In this document: one piece after another, positions 27,428 through 35,883 of the stretch | Position numbering within the stretch: the stretch's first letter is position 1 | Layout of the letters: each line of letters starts with the position of its first letter | Program-made: the position numbers and the translations under genes | Origin: Oscillospiraceae bacterium | GTDB lineage: Bacteria > Bacillota > Clostridia > Oscillospirales > Oscillospiraceae | Reading direction: 5' to 3' | Assembly: GCA_910575505.1 (NCBI GenBank) | Contig: CAJTFK010000005.1 | Location: forward strand, 1 to 64,000 | DNA length: 64,000 nt | Notes under the pieces: model-generated | Database searches by the model: none | Told to the model about the DNA's origin: nothing | Seen by the model: the letters and a program-made list of their open reading frames with translations, nothing else

Positions 27428-28401
27428 GCCTCTCCCTCCTCCCGGACGCCGTAGACCTCCGCCAGCTTGCTGATGCGCTCCGCCCATTTTGTGTGGCATT
27501 TGACCTCGTTCATCCGGCTGCCCTTGGCGCTCCTCGCCACGCCCAGGCCCTCGCCGGACCAGCCCAGAATCTGCCGGGCATCCTCGTAGTCCTCCCGGCT
27601 GACCCGCAGCTCCTGGCAGATAACCGGCAGCTGGACGGGATGGACGGCGGTCTTGCCCACGAAGCCGTTGAGCCGGTCCAGGGCCAGCTCCGCCCGGAGG
27701 CCCTCCGCCCAGGGACCCCGGGGGTCTGTGCCGAAGTATTCCCACACCGGGCCGGAAACCACATAATCTGCCGAAAATACCTGGAGAATGTCCATCAAGA
27801 TGTCCCGGATGACGCCGATATCATAGATGCTCTGATGGACGGAGCGGCGAAGACCGTAGAGATTACAGAAGTCGTTGCCCCCCACCCGTACATTCAGCAC
27901 ACAGCCCCGCAGGCTGTCCAGAATCCGTTTCACCCGCAGCAGCATGGATGTGCGGCTTCCCGGCTCGGCAATCATGCCGCTCTCCAGCGTGGGCATCATG
28001 TAGAGGGGCGTGCTCCGTCCCTCATTAAAGGCCTTGACCAACCGGACATATTCCTCCCCGTTGGACAGGTCGAACTTCGGCAGGATATACCCTGTCAAAA
28101 TGTCCTCCCGGTCCCCCAAAAGGCGGTGCACCCGCTCCAGATGCCGGGGCGTCCGGACCCGGACGAACAGCAGGGGCCGGTCTGAGGACGGCATCCCCGA
28201 CAGGGCCGCCAGGCTCTCTGCCAGCGTCTGTTCCGCCTGGGGCAGAGCGGCATCCTGAATGGAATCCTCCAGACAAAAGGCCAGCGCGGTCAGCGCAGGA
28301 TAGGCCCGATCCCGAATCTTCTTCACAATGCCGGTGTTCAGCGCGGGGGTGTACAGCAGCCCTCCCAGCCGGTACGGCAGCAGCTCATCCAGCTTCCACA
28401 T
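27424..28401 (-). CDS. HpcH/HpaI aldolase or citrate lyase family protein of the ter module
   Basis: A TIM-barrel protein of 325 residues with ALAFCLEDSIQDAALPQAE, LFVRVRTP, YILPKFD, MMPTLESGMI, NVRVGGNDFCNLYGLRR and VGKTAVHPVQ, which are the family's metal (Glu, Asp) and substrate regions. Expected chemistry is aldol or Claisen-type C-C bond formation or cleavage on a 2-oxo or CoA substrate. In ter islands it goes with the PRTase and HAD genes. The ATG at 28401 has AAAGGAG before it. It overlaps the PRTase start by 4 bp. The actual substrate is not known. Confidence 0.85.
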   Translation of the reverse strand: MWKLDELLPYRLGGLLYTPALNTGIVKKIRDRAYPALTALAFCLEDSIQDAALPQAEQTLAESLAALSGMPSSDRPLLFVRVRTPRHLERVHRLLGDREDILTGYILPKFDLSNGEEYVRLVKAFNEGRSTPLYMMPTLESGMIAEPGSRTSMLLRVKRILDSLRGCVLNVRVGGNDFCNLYGLRRSVHQSIYDIGVIRDILMDILQVFSADYVVSGPVWEYFGTDPRGPWAEGLRAELALDRLNGFVGKTAVHPVQLPVICQELRVSREDYEDARQILGWSGEGLGVARSAKGSRMNEVKCHTKWAERISKLAEVYGVREEGEA

Positions 28402-28441
28402 GTTGTTTGCTCCTTTATTTCCCTGCCCTGCGGGCAATGTA

Positions 28442-29656
28442 CTATTCAACCTCAACGCCGTAGCTCTCACACAGGCGGCGCAGGCCGTCCCGGTAGCCCG
28501 CTCCCACAAAATTCAGCTTCCATTGCCCCTTATAGCGGTAGACCTCCACCGCCACCAGGGTCTTTTCTACCCGGAGGTCCTCCAGCTTCAGACGAAAGAC
28601 CTCCTCTTCCCCGGCGAAAATGCGCAGCAGCGGCTCCTGTACCTGGGCAAAGGTAGGGGAGGCCCCCTCGCCGCCCTCATAGATGGAATAGCAGATGGCC
28701 AGCCGCTCCACCGCGGGGTCCAGCTTCTCCAGCTCCGCCAGAACCAGGGAGACACGCCCGCCCTCCGCCAGCCGCACCGCCCCGTCGGGCGAGACCGAAT
28801 TGCCGAAGAACACGAAGTCCGCATCTCCCTGGACTCTGCCGTTTCCCTGTAAGAGGAACACATAGGCATCCAGCTCCAGGGGCTGGCGGAGGCTCCGGTA
28901 CTCCAGGGCGGCTTTCAGCAGCTTCTGTCCCCGCTCCTGGAAGGGGACCCGCTGGCCCCGCTTCACATAAGGGACGCACTCCCCCTCCGACGCCGGAGCA
29001 ATCAGCTCCGCCGGAACGGGCACGGGACCCTCCGCCTCCGCCGGGGCAGGCGCCGTTTCCCGCCGCCGGGGCGCGTCCTTCATGGCCCGTCCGGTGACGC
29101 AGATGCGCCGGAGCACCCGGGTTTTGACAAAGAGATCCCCATAGAGCACCGTCCGGTCCCGGAGAGCGTCCACCTGAAGCAGCACCGTCCGCGTCCCCGC
29201 CGCCAGCCGGGCAGGGCTGAGGCTTACGCCGCCCAGACCGCAGAGCAGCTCCGCTTCCGCCGGGGCCGTCAGGGTCAGGGAAAAGCTGTTTTCCGTCTCC
29301 GCGGCAAAATCTCCCAGAGACAGCAGCGGCGGCAGGTCCCAGTGAGGGGACTCCCCGGGCAGACCCGTCACATCTCCCCGAACCTCCACCTGTTCCAGCA
29401 CCGTGCCGGGCTGCCGGAGCAGAAGGGCGGTTCCCCGGCTGCCGGTCTCCGTCCCCATAACCTCCACCCGGAGGTTCTTCACCGTCACGCCCGCCGCTTC
29501 AATCACCAGGACCGGCCCCCCGTCGGCCCAGAGGGTGGCCCCGCAGCCGTCGAGCGTGCAGGGCCGGTCCACCCGCAGAGGGCCCTCATACTCTCCGGGG
29601 GTCAGCGTAAACACCGGCCCGCCGTTTTCCGTGAACGCCTCCTGAAGCCTGTTCAT
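28442..29656 (-). CDS. TerD-domain protein fused to an N-terminal beta-helix-like domain
   Basis: A protein of 404 residues. The N-terminal part (about 1-100) has repeated short strands (FTLTPGEYEGPLRVDRPCTL, GPVLVIEAAGVTVKNLRVEV) like the first turns of a right-handed parallel beta-helix. A middle beta-rich section and a Pro/Ala/Glu linker follow. The last 190 residues are a TerD domain (LELDAYVFLLQGNGRV, DADFVFFGN, VYRYKGQWKLNFVGAGYRDGL). The acidic loop DNLTGEG-GDDE of the other TerD proteins is replaced by RLAEGGRVSLVLAEL, so the calcium site looks partly lost. The ATG at 29656 has GGAGG 9 nt before it. It lies in the ter operon between a TerD gene and the aldolase gene. Confidence 0.82.
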   Translation of the reverse strand: MNRLQEAFTENGGPVFTLTPGEYEGPLRVDRPCTLDGCGATLWADGGPVLVIEAAGVTVKNLRVEVMGTETGSRGTALLLRQPGTVLEQVEVRGDVTGLPGESPHWDLPPLLSLGDFAAETENSFSLTLTAPAEAELLCGLGGVSLSPARLAAGTRTVLLQVDALRDRTVLYGDLFVKTRVLRRICVTGRAMKDAPRRRETAPAPAEAEGPVPVPAELIAPASEGECVPYVKRGQRVPFQERGQKLLKAALEYRSLRQPLELDAYVFLLQGNGRVQGDADFVFFGNSVSPDGAVRLAEGGRVSLVLAELEKLDPAVERLAICYSIYEGGEGASPTFAQVQEPLLRIFAGEEEVFRLKLEDLRVEKTLVAVEVYRYKGQWKLNFVGAGYRDGLRRLCESYGVEVE

Positions 29657-29730
29657 CCCATCGCCTCCCTCACACATACAGGGAGCGAGGGAAAGATTTC
29701 CCCCGCTCCCACAGGTGATATTCCGGTTTT

Positions 29731-30315
29731 TTACACATTTACGCCATAGCTGCGGCAGAGGGCCTCCAGGCCTCCCTGATACCCCGCGCCCACAGCGTTG
29801 AACTTCCAGTCGCCGTTATGGCGGTAAATCTCGCAGACCACCAGAGCTGTCTCAATGGAGAACTCCTCCATCAGGTCGAACTTCAGCACCTCGGAGCCCA
29901 CCATGTCCTCGGGGCCGGCCATGCGGGCCACCCGGACATAGGCGTTGGACACCTGGCCGAAATTCTGCCGGCGAACCTGCGCGTCATAGATGGTAACGGT
30001 AATGGCAATTTTCTGGATATCCGCCGGGACCTTGGCGAAGTCAATAATCAGCACCTCGTCATCCCCGTCTCCCTCGCCGGTGAGGTTGTCGCCGGTGTGG
30101 CGGACGGAACCGTCCTGGCTTTTCAGATTGCCGTAGAAAATAAAATCCTCATCCTTGCGGACCTTGCCGTCGGCCCCCAGCATGAAAGCGGAGGCGTCCA
30201 GGTCAAAGTCATATCCGCCGTCATAGGTATTGGTGTCCCAGCCCAGGCCCACCAGAGCCATGGTCATGCCCTTGTCCAGGCTGACCCGCTGGCCTTTTGC
30301 CAAATTCACTGCCAT
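29731..30315 (-). CDS. terD: TerD-family calcium-binding stress protein
   Basis: A canonical TerD protein of 194 residues, starting MAVNLAKGQRVSLDKG. It shows LGWDTNTYDGGYDFDLDASAFML, DEDFIFYGN, the acidic calcium loop [13 protein letters not shown] and the closing [22 protein letters not shown]. Family members bind Ca2+ and are linked to tellurite, phage, colicin and cell-envelope stress. It is one of three standard TerD copies in this operon and closest to the copy at 32427. AAGGAGGAAAA precedes the ATG. A 134 bp GC-rich spacer with possible hairpins separates it from the previous TerD gene. Confidence 0.95.
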   Translation of the reverse strand: MAVNLAKGQRVSLDKGMTMALVGLGWDTNTYDGGYDFDLDASAFMLGADGKVRKDEDFIFYGNLKSQDGSVRHTGDNLTGEGDGDDEVLIIDFAKVPADIQKIAITVTIYDAQVRRQNFGQVSNAYVRVARMAGPEDMVGSEVLKFDLMEEFSIETALVVCEIYRHNGDWKFNAVGAGYQGGLEALCRSYGVNV

Positions 30316-30449
30316 GGGATTTTCCTCCTTTTCCTGTATCTGTTGTAATCTGATCCGGCCCGCAGGCACGAACCCGCCGGGAAGCCGGTCTTCGCGGCCT
30401 GCCGCCGCTGAAGCGCCCCGGCGGTTTTTTCCTGCCTGCCGTCACTCTG

Positions 30450-31040
30450 TCAGCGCATCTTGTCCGCCAGCTCGCTGATGCTGTTGTCCCGGGTGGGCTG
30501 TCCAATGGCATTGAACTTCCACTGTCCCTTGTAGAGATACAATTCACCGAAAATCATGGCGGTCATTCCGTCGTAGTTTTCCGAGAGGTTATACCTGCAC
30601 AGCTCCTGGCTGGTCTCGGCGTCGCAGATGCGGATAAAGGCATTCTGAATCATGCCGAAGTGCTGCCGCCGCTGGGCAGCCTGGTAGATATTCACCGCAA
30701 AAACAATTTTGTCATACTGACCGGGCAGGACGGAGAGATCCACCAGGATCTGCTCGTCGTCTCCCTCCCCCGCGCCGGTGAGGTTGTCGCCCATGTGCGC
30801 CACAGCGCCGCTGCCGTGGCGGAGATTTCCGAAATAGACCACGTCCTGATTGCTGGTCAGACGGCCGCCCATGCACAAGAAGGCGGAAGCATCGCAGTCG
30901 ATGTCCTGGGGCTTGGGGGCAAAGAAGCCCCGGGTCTGCTTGACCTCGTCCCAGCCCAGGCCCACCATCACACGGCGCAGGCTGCCGCCGTCGCTTTTGC
31001 GCAGCTCCACCTTCTGGCCCTTTTGCAGATTGACAGACAT
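30450..31040 (-). CDS. TerD-family protein, diverged copy
   Basis: A TerD-domain protein of 196 residues, MSVNLQKGQKVELRKSDGG at the start. It has an insert RGFFAPKPQDIDCDASAFLCM in the first calcium region, GDNLTGAGEGDDEQ in the acidic loop and a C terminus NAIGQPTRDNSISELADKMR that departs from the GL-LC-YGV ending of the canonical copies. This resembles the TerX/TerZ-like branch of the family. It follows the AIM24 gene after 30 bp in the ter operon. Confidence 0.9.
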   Translation of the reverse strand: MSVNLQKGQKVELRKSDGGSLRRVMVGLGWDEVKQTRGFFAPKPQDIDCDASAFLCMGGRLTSNQDVVYFGNLRHGSGAVAHMGDNLTGAGEGDDEQILVDLSVLPGQYDKIVFAVNIYQAAQRRQHFGMIQNAFIRICDAETSQELCRYNLSENYDGMTAMIFGELYLYKGQWKFNAIGQPTRDNSISELADKMR

Positions 31041-31070
31041 AATCAGTCTCTCCCTTTCTGTCTGGTGTCC

Positions 31071-31754
31071 TCAGCTCCCGGAGGGCACCATGCTCCGAAT
31101 CCACCCGGCAAAGCTGCCGGGGTTCCGGGTCTGGATCAGCACCACCCCGGGCCCCCGGAAGCGGCACACCAAGCACTCCCCGGAAGCAATGCTGGAAAAC
31201 CAGCCGCTGGAGGCTTTTTCAATGGTGTAGTTCATATAGTCCGGCCAGGCCACCAGATGCCCGTTGTCAATGATGACTTCCTCATTGGGTTCCAGGTTGA
31301 CAGCGTGAATGGCGCCGTAGCTGCTGAGAAACACCGTCCCCGTTCCATGGACGTTCAGCACAAAGAAGCCCTCTTTGGAGAAGAAGCCCTGGGCCAGATT
31401 CTGAACGGCGGTGTCAATCTGAACGCTCTCCTCAGCGGCCAGGAAACCGCCCTTCTGAACCTTCAGCCCATAGGACCCGTCCAGATTCACATCAATGATG
31501 CCGCCGGGAATGGGGTGGCCCAGCAGTGCATAGCCCGGTCCCCGGGCGGCGGTGAGCCGCTGGAAGAAAAAGCTCTCCCCTGTCAGCATCCGCCGGGCCA
31601 GACCCCCCAGCAGGCCGCGCTCCATGCTGCCGCTGACATCCAGTGTGGCGGACATGGCCACCATGGCGTCGGACTCGGCCTTGACGGACTCCCCCTTTTG
31701 CAGGCGGCACTCGATCACGGGGAACGCGTCCTGATATAAAATCTTGTACTCCAC
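31071..31754 (-). CDS. AIM24/TIGR00266 family protein
   Basis: A protein of 227 residues of the AIM24 (DUF124) family, with repeated beta-hairpins: MVAMSATLDVSGSMERGLLGGLARRML (split here only by description), GESFFFQRLTA, GGFLAAEESVQID, FVLNVHGTGTVFLSSYGAIH and a C-terminal GLVVLIQTRNP-like segment. The fold is a trimeric beta-structure related to tryptophan RNA-binding attenuation protein. The biochemical role is unknown, but it often occurs beside TerD genes. The gene starts 4 bp after the TerA-type gene and is clearly cotranscribed. Confidence 0.9.
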   Translation of the reverse strand: MEYKILYQDAFPVIECRLQKGESVKAESDAMVAMSATLDVSGSMERGLLGGLARRMLTGESFFFQRLTAARGPGYALLGHPIPGGIIDVNLDGSYGLKVQKGGFLAAEESVQIDTAVQNLAQGFFSKEGFFVLNVHGTGTVFLSSYGAIHAVNLEPNEEVIIDNGHLVAWPDYMNYTIEKASSGWFSSIASGECLVCRFRGPGVVLIQTRNPGSFAGWIRSMVPSGS

Positions 31755-31758
31755 CGGC

Positions 31759-32349
31759 TTACTTCCGGCCCGGCTTCCAGTTCAGGCCCCAGCCAAAGGC
31801 ACGGTCCATATCCGGATGGCTCTGGAAGAACTGGACCACCTTCTGCACGCTGAAGGTCTCGTTGTTCTGGTTCTCCAGCAGGGCAATGGCGCACATGCCC
31901 AGCTTGGAGCCGTATTCGTCCATGCGGACAATGACATCCTCGCTGCCGGGGCACTTCACCGTAACCACGCCGTCAGCCTGCTGCCAGTTGGCCACGCCCT
32001 CATAGATGAAGGTGTACACCAGCACCCGCTTAATCAGGGCGATCTGGTCGCCGTTGATCCGCAGGTTTTCTCCGGCGGCGTTGGCGCCGCTGCGGTCGTC
32101 GCCGTCCAGGGCAATGAAGGGGGGCTGCTGAAGGCTGCCGAAGGCGTTGCCCAGAGCCTGGACACAGCCCTTATAGCCGCCTTCCAGCTCGAAGAGGCAG
32201 CCCAGATCCAGGTCGATGGCCTGTGTGCGGTTGAAGAAGAGGCCCTTTTTCTTGGGCTGGCTCCAGTTCAGGTTGATGAGCACCTCGCCCAAAGAAGCGC
32301 CCTTCTTTTGCAGATTGACCTTTTGGCCCTTTTTCAGTTCAACAGCCAT
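31759..32349 (-). CDS. TerA-type member of the TerD superfamily
   Basis: A protein of 196 residues: MAVELKKGQKVNLQKKGASL, then LDLGCLFELEGG, ALDGDDRSGANAAGENLRING and LVYTFIYEGVANWQQADGVVTV, as in the C-terminal half of TerA. The DGDDRSG...GE segment takes the place of the TerD acidic loop and probably binds metal. The ending FGWGLNWKPGRK is typical for this branch. It lies between a canonical TerD gene upstream and the AIM24 gene 4 bp downstream. Confidence 0.88.
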   Translation of the reverse strand: MAVELKKGQKVNLQKKGASLGEVLINLNWSQPKKKGLFFNRTQAIDLDLGCLFELEGGYKGCVQALGNAFGSLQQPPFIALDGDDRSGANAAGENLRINGDQIALIKRVLVYTFIYEGVANWQQADGVVTVKCPGSEDVIVRMDEYGSKLGMCAIALLENQNNETFSVQKVVQFFQSHPDMDRAFGWGLNWKPGRK

Positions 32350-32426
32350 GATATTTCCTCCTAAGTTCTGTTTCTGTTGTTTAAATTATGTCTGACGCCG
32401 GCCTGTCTGCTGTCTTCAAAACAGGC

Positions 32427-33005
32427 TCAGACGTTGACGCCATAGTTTTTGCAGAGGGCCTCCAGCCCCCCCTGGAAGCCGCTGCCGACGGCGTTGAACT
32501 TCCACTCGCCGTTATGGCGGTACAGCTCGCCCACCACCACGGCGGTCTCAATGGAGAAGTCCTCTCCCAGGTCGTAGCGGATCAGCTCCGTGCCGGTGGA
32601 CTCGTCCACCACCCGGATGAAGGCGTTGGAGACCTGGCCGAAGTTCTGGCGGCGCTCCTCCGCCTCGTAAATGGTCACGGTGAAATCAATCTTTTCAACG
32701 GAGGCGGGCACGGCGCTCAGGTTGACCTTGATCTGCTCGTCGTCCCCCTCGCCTTCGCCGGTGAGGTTGTCCCCCAGGTGCTCCACGCCGCCGGAGCTGT
32801 GCTTGAGATTGCCGTAGAACACGAAATCCGCGTCGCCGGCGACCTTCCCCGCGCCGTCCAGCAGGAACGCCGCCGCGTCCAGGTCAAAGGCGGAACCGCC
32901 GTCATATTTGTTGACGTCCCAGCCCAGACCAATCAGAAGCTTGGAAAGACCGGGATTGCCCTTGGTCAAATCTACTTTCTGTCCCTTTGTCAAATTGACT
33001 GCCAT
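32427..33005 (-). CDS. terD: TerD-family calcium-binding stress protein
   Basis: A canonical TerD protein of 192 residues: [63 protein letters not shown] and the ending [19 protein letters not shown]. Its calcium residues appear complete. The second ATG (33005) is preferred over the one two codons upstream because AGGAGG is then 10 nt away rather than 4. It follows the P-type ATPase gene after 52 bp, tying calcium transport to calcium-binding proteins in one operon. Confidence 0.95.
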   Translation of the reverse strand: MAVNLTKGQKVDLTKGNPGLSKLLIGLGWDVNKYDGGSAFDLDAAAFLLDGAGKVAGDADFVFYGNLKHSSGGVEHLGDNLTGEGEGDDEQIKVNLSAVPASVEKIDFTVTIYEAEERRQNFGQVSNAFIRVVDESTGTELIRYDLGEDFSIETAVVVGELYRHNGEWKFNAVGSGFQGGLEALCKNYGVNV

Positions 33006-33057
33006 AATCATTTCCTCCTGATTGTATCATTGTTTTCAAGCGGCCCGCGCCGCCGGG

Positions 33058-35727
33058 TCAACTGTCTTTTCTGACGATGCTCTTGCGGATGAGGTCCACC
33101 GGGATGATCGTGAAGGCCATCACCAGCACGAAGACCCACTCCTTTACCGTCAGGCCGAAGCAGCGGAAAATCACGCCGCCGAAATAGGTCATCAGCACCT
33201 GCACCGCGGCAATGCCGCCCATGACCCGCAGGAAGCCGGGATTGCCTCCGATGCTGTCAAACAGGTTCCTCTGCTCCGTCCGGGCATTGAAGGCGTTGAA
33301 CACCGCAATGAAGATGAAGAAGGCGAAATAGCCTGTCAGCAGATATTCATTGGCGGCGGCAAACAGAGCCGAGGGATCCGGACGGAAGAAGTGCTGGGCA
33401 AAGGGCGTGAGGATGAATACCATGCTCAGGGCAAAGGTCCAGCCCGCGCCGATGAGGATGGAGGACCACATATACCGGCTGACAATGGCCTCATCCCGGC
33501 GCTTGGGCTTCTCCTCCATATAGCGCTGCAGGGCGGGCTCCCCGCCGAAGGCCAGAGCCGCCAGGGTATCCATCACCAGGTTGACCCAGAGAATCTGGGT
33601 GATGGACAGGGGGTTTTCAATGCCCAGCAGTGGGCAGACAAAGCTCACCAGAACCGCCGCCACATTGATGGTCAGCTGGAAGATGATGAACTTGCGGATG
33701 CTGTTGAAAATGGTCCGGCCATAGAGAATGGCCTTTTGGATGGAGCTGAAATTATCGTCCAGAATGACGATCTCGCTGGCCTCCTTGGCCACCTCGGTGC
33801 CGCCGCCCATGGCAAAGCCCACGTCGGCCTTTTTCAGAGCCGGGGAGTCGTTGACGCCGTCGCCTGTCATGCCCACCACCAGGTTCAGCTCCTGGGCCAC
33901 CCGGACGAAGCGGCTCTTGTCGCTGGGCAGAGCCCGGGCCACCACCCGGATTTTAGCCAGGCGGCTCTTCAGCTCTTCGTCGCTGAGCTGGGCCAGCTCG
34001 TCGGAGGTAAGCACCAGATCGTCATCCCTCTCCAGCAGGCCTGCCTCCCTGGCGATGGCCATGGCGGTGTCCTTCCGGTCACCGGTAATCATGACCACCT
34101 GGACGCCGGCCCGGCGCACCTGGGCAATGGCGTCCACGGACTCGGGACGCACCTCGTCCCGGATGCCCACCACGCCCACCAGGGTCCAGTCGCCTTCGGG
34201 CAGGGCATCCCCCTCAATATCGCTGTCGCACACCGCCAGAGCCAGCACCCGGATGGCCCGGCTTGCCAGCTCGTCAATCTTCTTCTCCACGCCGGCGCTC
34301 TGGAAGGGCCGGCGCTGTCCGGCGGCGTCATAGTACTGGGTGCAGCGGCTGAGAATCTTCTCCGGCGCGCCCTTAATCAGGGTCAGGGCCGCGCCCTCCC
34401 CCTCCACCCGGGCGGCGGAGTATTTATTCTGACTGTTAAAGGGGATGCTGCCGGCGACGCGGACCTGGGCCGTCCAGGGCGCTCCCGCCGCGAAGCTGAG
34501 CAGGGCCCGCTCGGTGGCGTTGCCGCCCACAGGGTGGGCGCTTTTGCCCTCGCCGCTGAGAACGGCGCCGGTGTTGCAGCGCATGCTGAGAGAGGCCAGA
34601 TTCCCCAGCTCCTCCGGCATTTCGCTCCGGGTCCGGTACTCCCCGCCGCCGCCGTCCACGAAAATCACGGCCTCCAGCAGTCCCTTGGTGATGGTGCCGG
34701 TTTTGTCGCTGAACAGAATATTCAGGCTGCCGGCCGTTTCAATGCCGGAAACCTTCCGCACCAGCACGTTGTCCTTGAGCATTTTGCCCATGTTCTGGGC
34801 GGACACGATGGCAATCATCAGGGGCAGTCCCTCAGGCACCGCCATGACGATGATGATGACCGCCAGCATCACCGCCTCCACGACGTCGTTGACCAGGGTC
34901 ATCCAATTGGAGCAGTAGGCCCCAATCAGACCCATGTCAAAGCCGTTATGAATCACAATCCGCTGGAACAGGAAGGCTATGGCAATGGCCAGGCCGCCGA
35001 TATAGCCGAATTTGCTGATCTGGTCCGCCAGCTTGGCCAGCTTCACCTTCAGGGGGGTGTCCCGGTCGTCGTCAGACTGGAGCTCACTGGCAATCTGGCC
35101 GTAAACGGACTTGTCGCCCACGGTGGTGACCTCCATCACCGCGTTGCCGGAACAGACCACGGAGCCCCGGAACACCTTATAGGGGTTCAGGAAGTCCATG
35201 GCGGTCTCCTCGTCCTTCTCTCCCTCGGGGCGCACCCGCTTGGCGGCCTCCTTGGCCTCGCCGTTGAGAACGGACTGGTCCACCTGAATGGTCCCCTCCG
35301 CCAGCACGCCGTCGGCGGGGATTTTGTCGCCGGACTGGAGCAGCACCCAGTCCCCCACCACAATATCCGTGATGGCGGCCTCCGTCACCTCGTTGTTCCG
35401 GTAGACCTTGCACATAATCTGAGAGGCCTCTTCCTGGAGCTTCTGAAAGGCGCTCTCGTTCTTGTACTCCGACAGGGTGGACACAAATGTGGCCAGAATC
35501 ACCGCCAGGGCGATGCCCACCGACTCATACCAGGCCACCTGTCCCAGAAATGCGAACACCACATTGATGGCCAAGGCAACGCAGAGAATCTTAATCATGG
35601 GGTCGCCGAAGTTGCCCTTCAGCTTGTCCCAAAAGCTCTCGGAGGCCTGCTCCGTCAAACGGTTGTCCCCGTATTGTTCCCGGGACGCGCGCACCTGTTC
35701 GTCCGTCAACCCGCGCTTTTGCATCAT
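33058..35727 (-). CDS. Calcium-type P-type ATPase (PMCA/YloB-like) of the ter operon
   Basis: A P2-type cation ATPase of 889 residues, predicted to export Ca2+. It has the N-terminal cation ATPase segment (about 1-60), actuator motif LNGEAKE (variant of TGES, about 155-160), PEGLPL in the fourth transmembrane helix (298-303), phosphorylation site SDKTGTIT with Asp341, KGAPEK in the nucleotide domain, MITGDRKDTA and MTGDGVNDSPALKKADVG, and a C-terminal set of helices with NLVMDTLAALAFG. It sits between the kinase gene and a TerD gene, where many ter loci carry TerC. A 156 bp AT-rich spacer upstream could hold an internal promoter. Confidence 0.92.
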   Translation of the reverse strand: MMQKRGLTDEQVRASREQYGDNRLTEQASESFWDKLKGNFGDPMIKILCVALAINVVFAFLGQVAWYESVGIALAVILATFVSTLSEYKNESAFQKLQEEASQIMCKVYRNNEVTEAAITDIVVGDWVLLQSGDKIPADGVLAEGTIQVDQSVLNGEAKEAAKRVRPEGEKDEETAMDFLNPYKVFRGSVVCSGNAVMEVTTVGDKSVYGQIASELQSDDDRDTPLKVKLAKLADQISKFGYIGGLAIAIAFLFQRIVIHNGFDMGLIGAYCSNWMTLVNDVVEAVMLAVIIIVMAVPEGLPLMIAIVSAQNMGKMLKDNVLVRKVSGIETAGSLNILFSDKTGTITKGLLEAVIFVDGGGGEYRTRSEMPEELGNLASLSMRCNTGAVLSGEGKSAHPVGGNATERALLSFAAGAPWTAQVRVAGSIPFNSQNKYSAARVEGEGAALTLIKGAPEKILSRCTQYYDAAGQRRPFQSAGVEKKIDELASRAIRVLALAVCDSDIEGDALPEGDWTLVGVVGIRDEVRPESVDAIAQVRRAGVQVVMITGDRKDTAMAIAREAGLLERDDDLVLTSDELAQLSDEELKSRLAKIRVVARALPSDKSRFVRVAQELNLVVGMTGDGVNDSPALKKADVGFAMGGGTEVAKEASEIVILDDNFSSIQKAILYGRTIFNSIRKFIIFQLTINVAAVLVSFVCPLLGIENPLSITQILWVNLVMDTLAALAFGGEPALQRYMEEKPKRRDEAIVSRYMWSSILIGAGWTFALSMVFILTPFAQHFFRPDPSALFAAANEYLLTGYFAFFIFIAVFNAFNARTEQRNLFDSIGGNPGFLRVMGGIAAVQVLMTYFGGVIFRCFGLTVKEWVFVLVMAFTIIPVDLIRKSIVRKDS

Positions 35728-35883
35728 TTGTTTCTTCCTTTCCTTCGGTCCGCCGTCTCGTTCATCCGGCGGCCTTTACATCGCTTCTCCGATTCTGCCG
35801 CTGACCGGCAGACAGAGTACGCTGGTTCCCATTTTAATGCACCGGAGAAATTTTTTGTTAATAAATTATGAATCTTCGGCGCC

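Noticed and set aside
33022-35871. Open frame of 949 codons on the plus strand opposite the P-type ATPase
   Set aside because: An antisense shadow: His- and Gly-rich composition, no motifs, no ribosome binding site.
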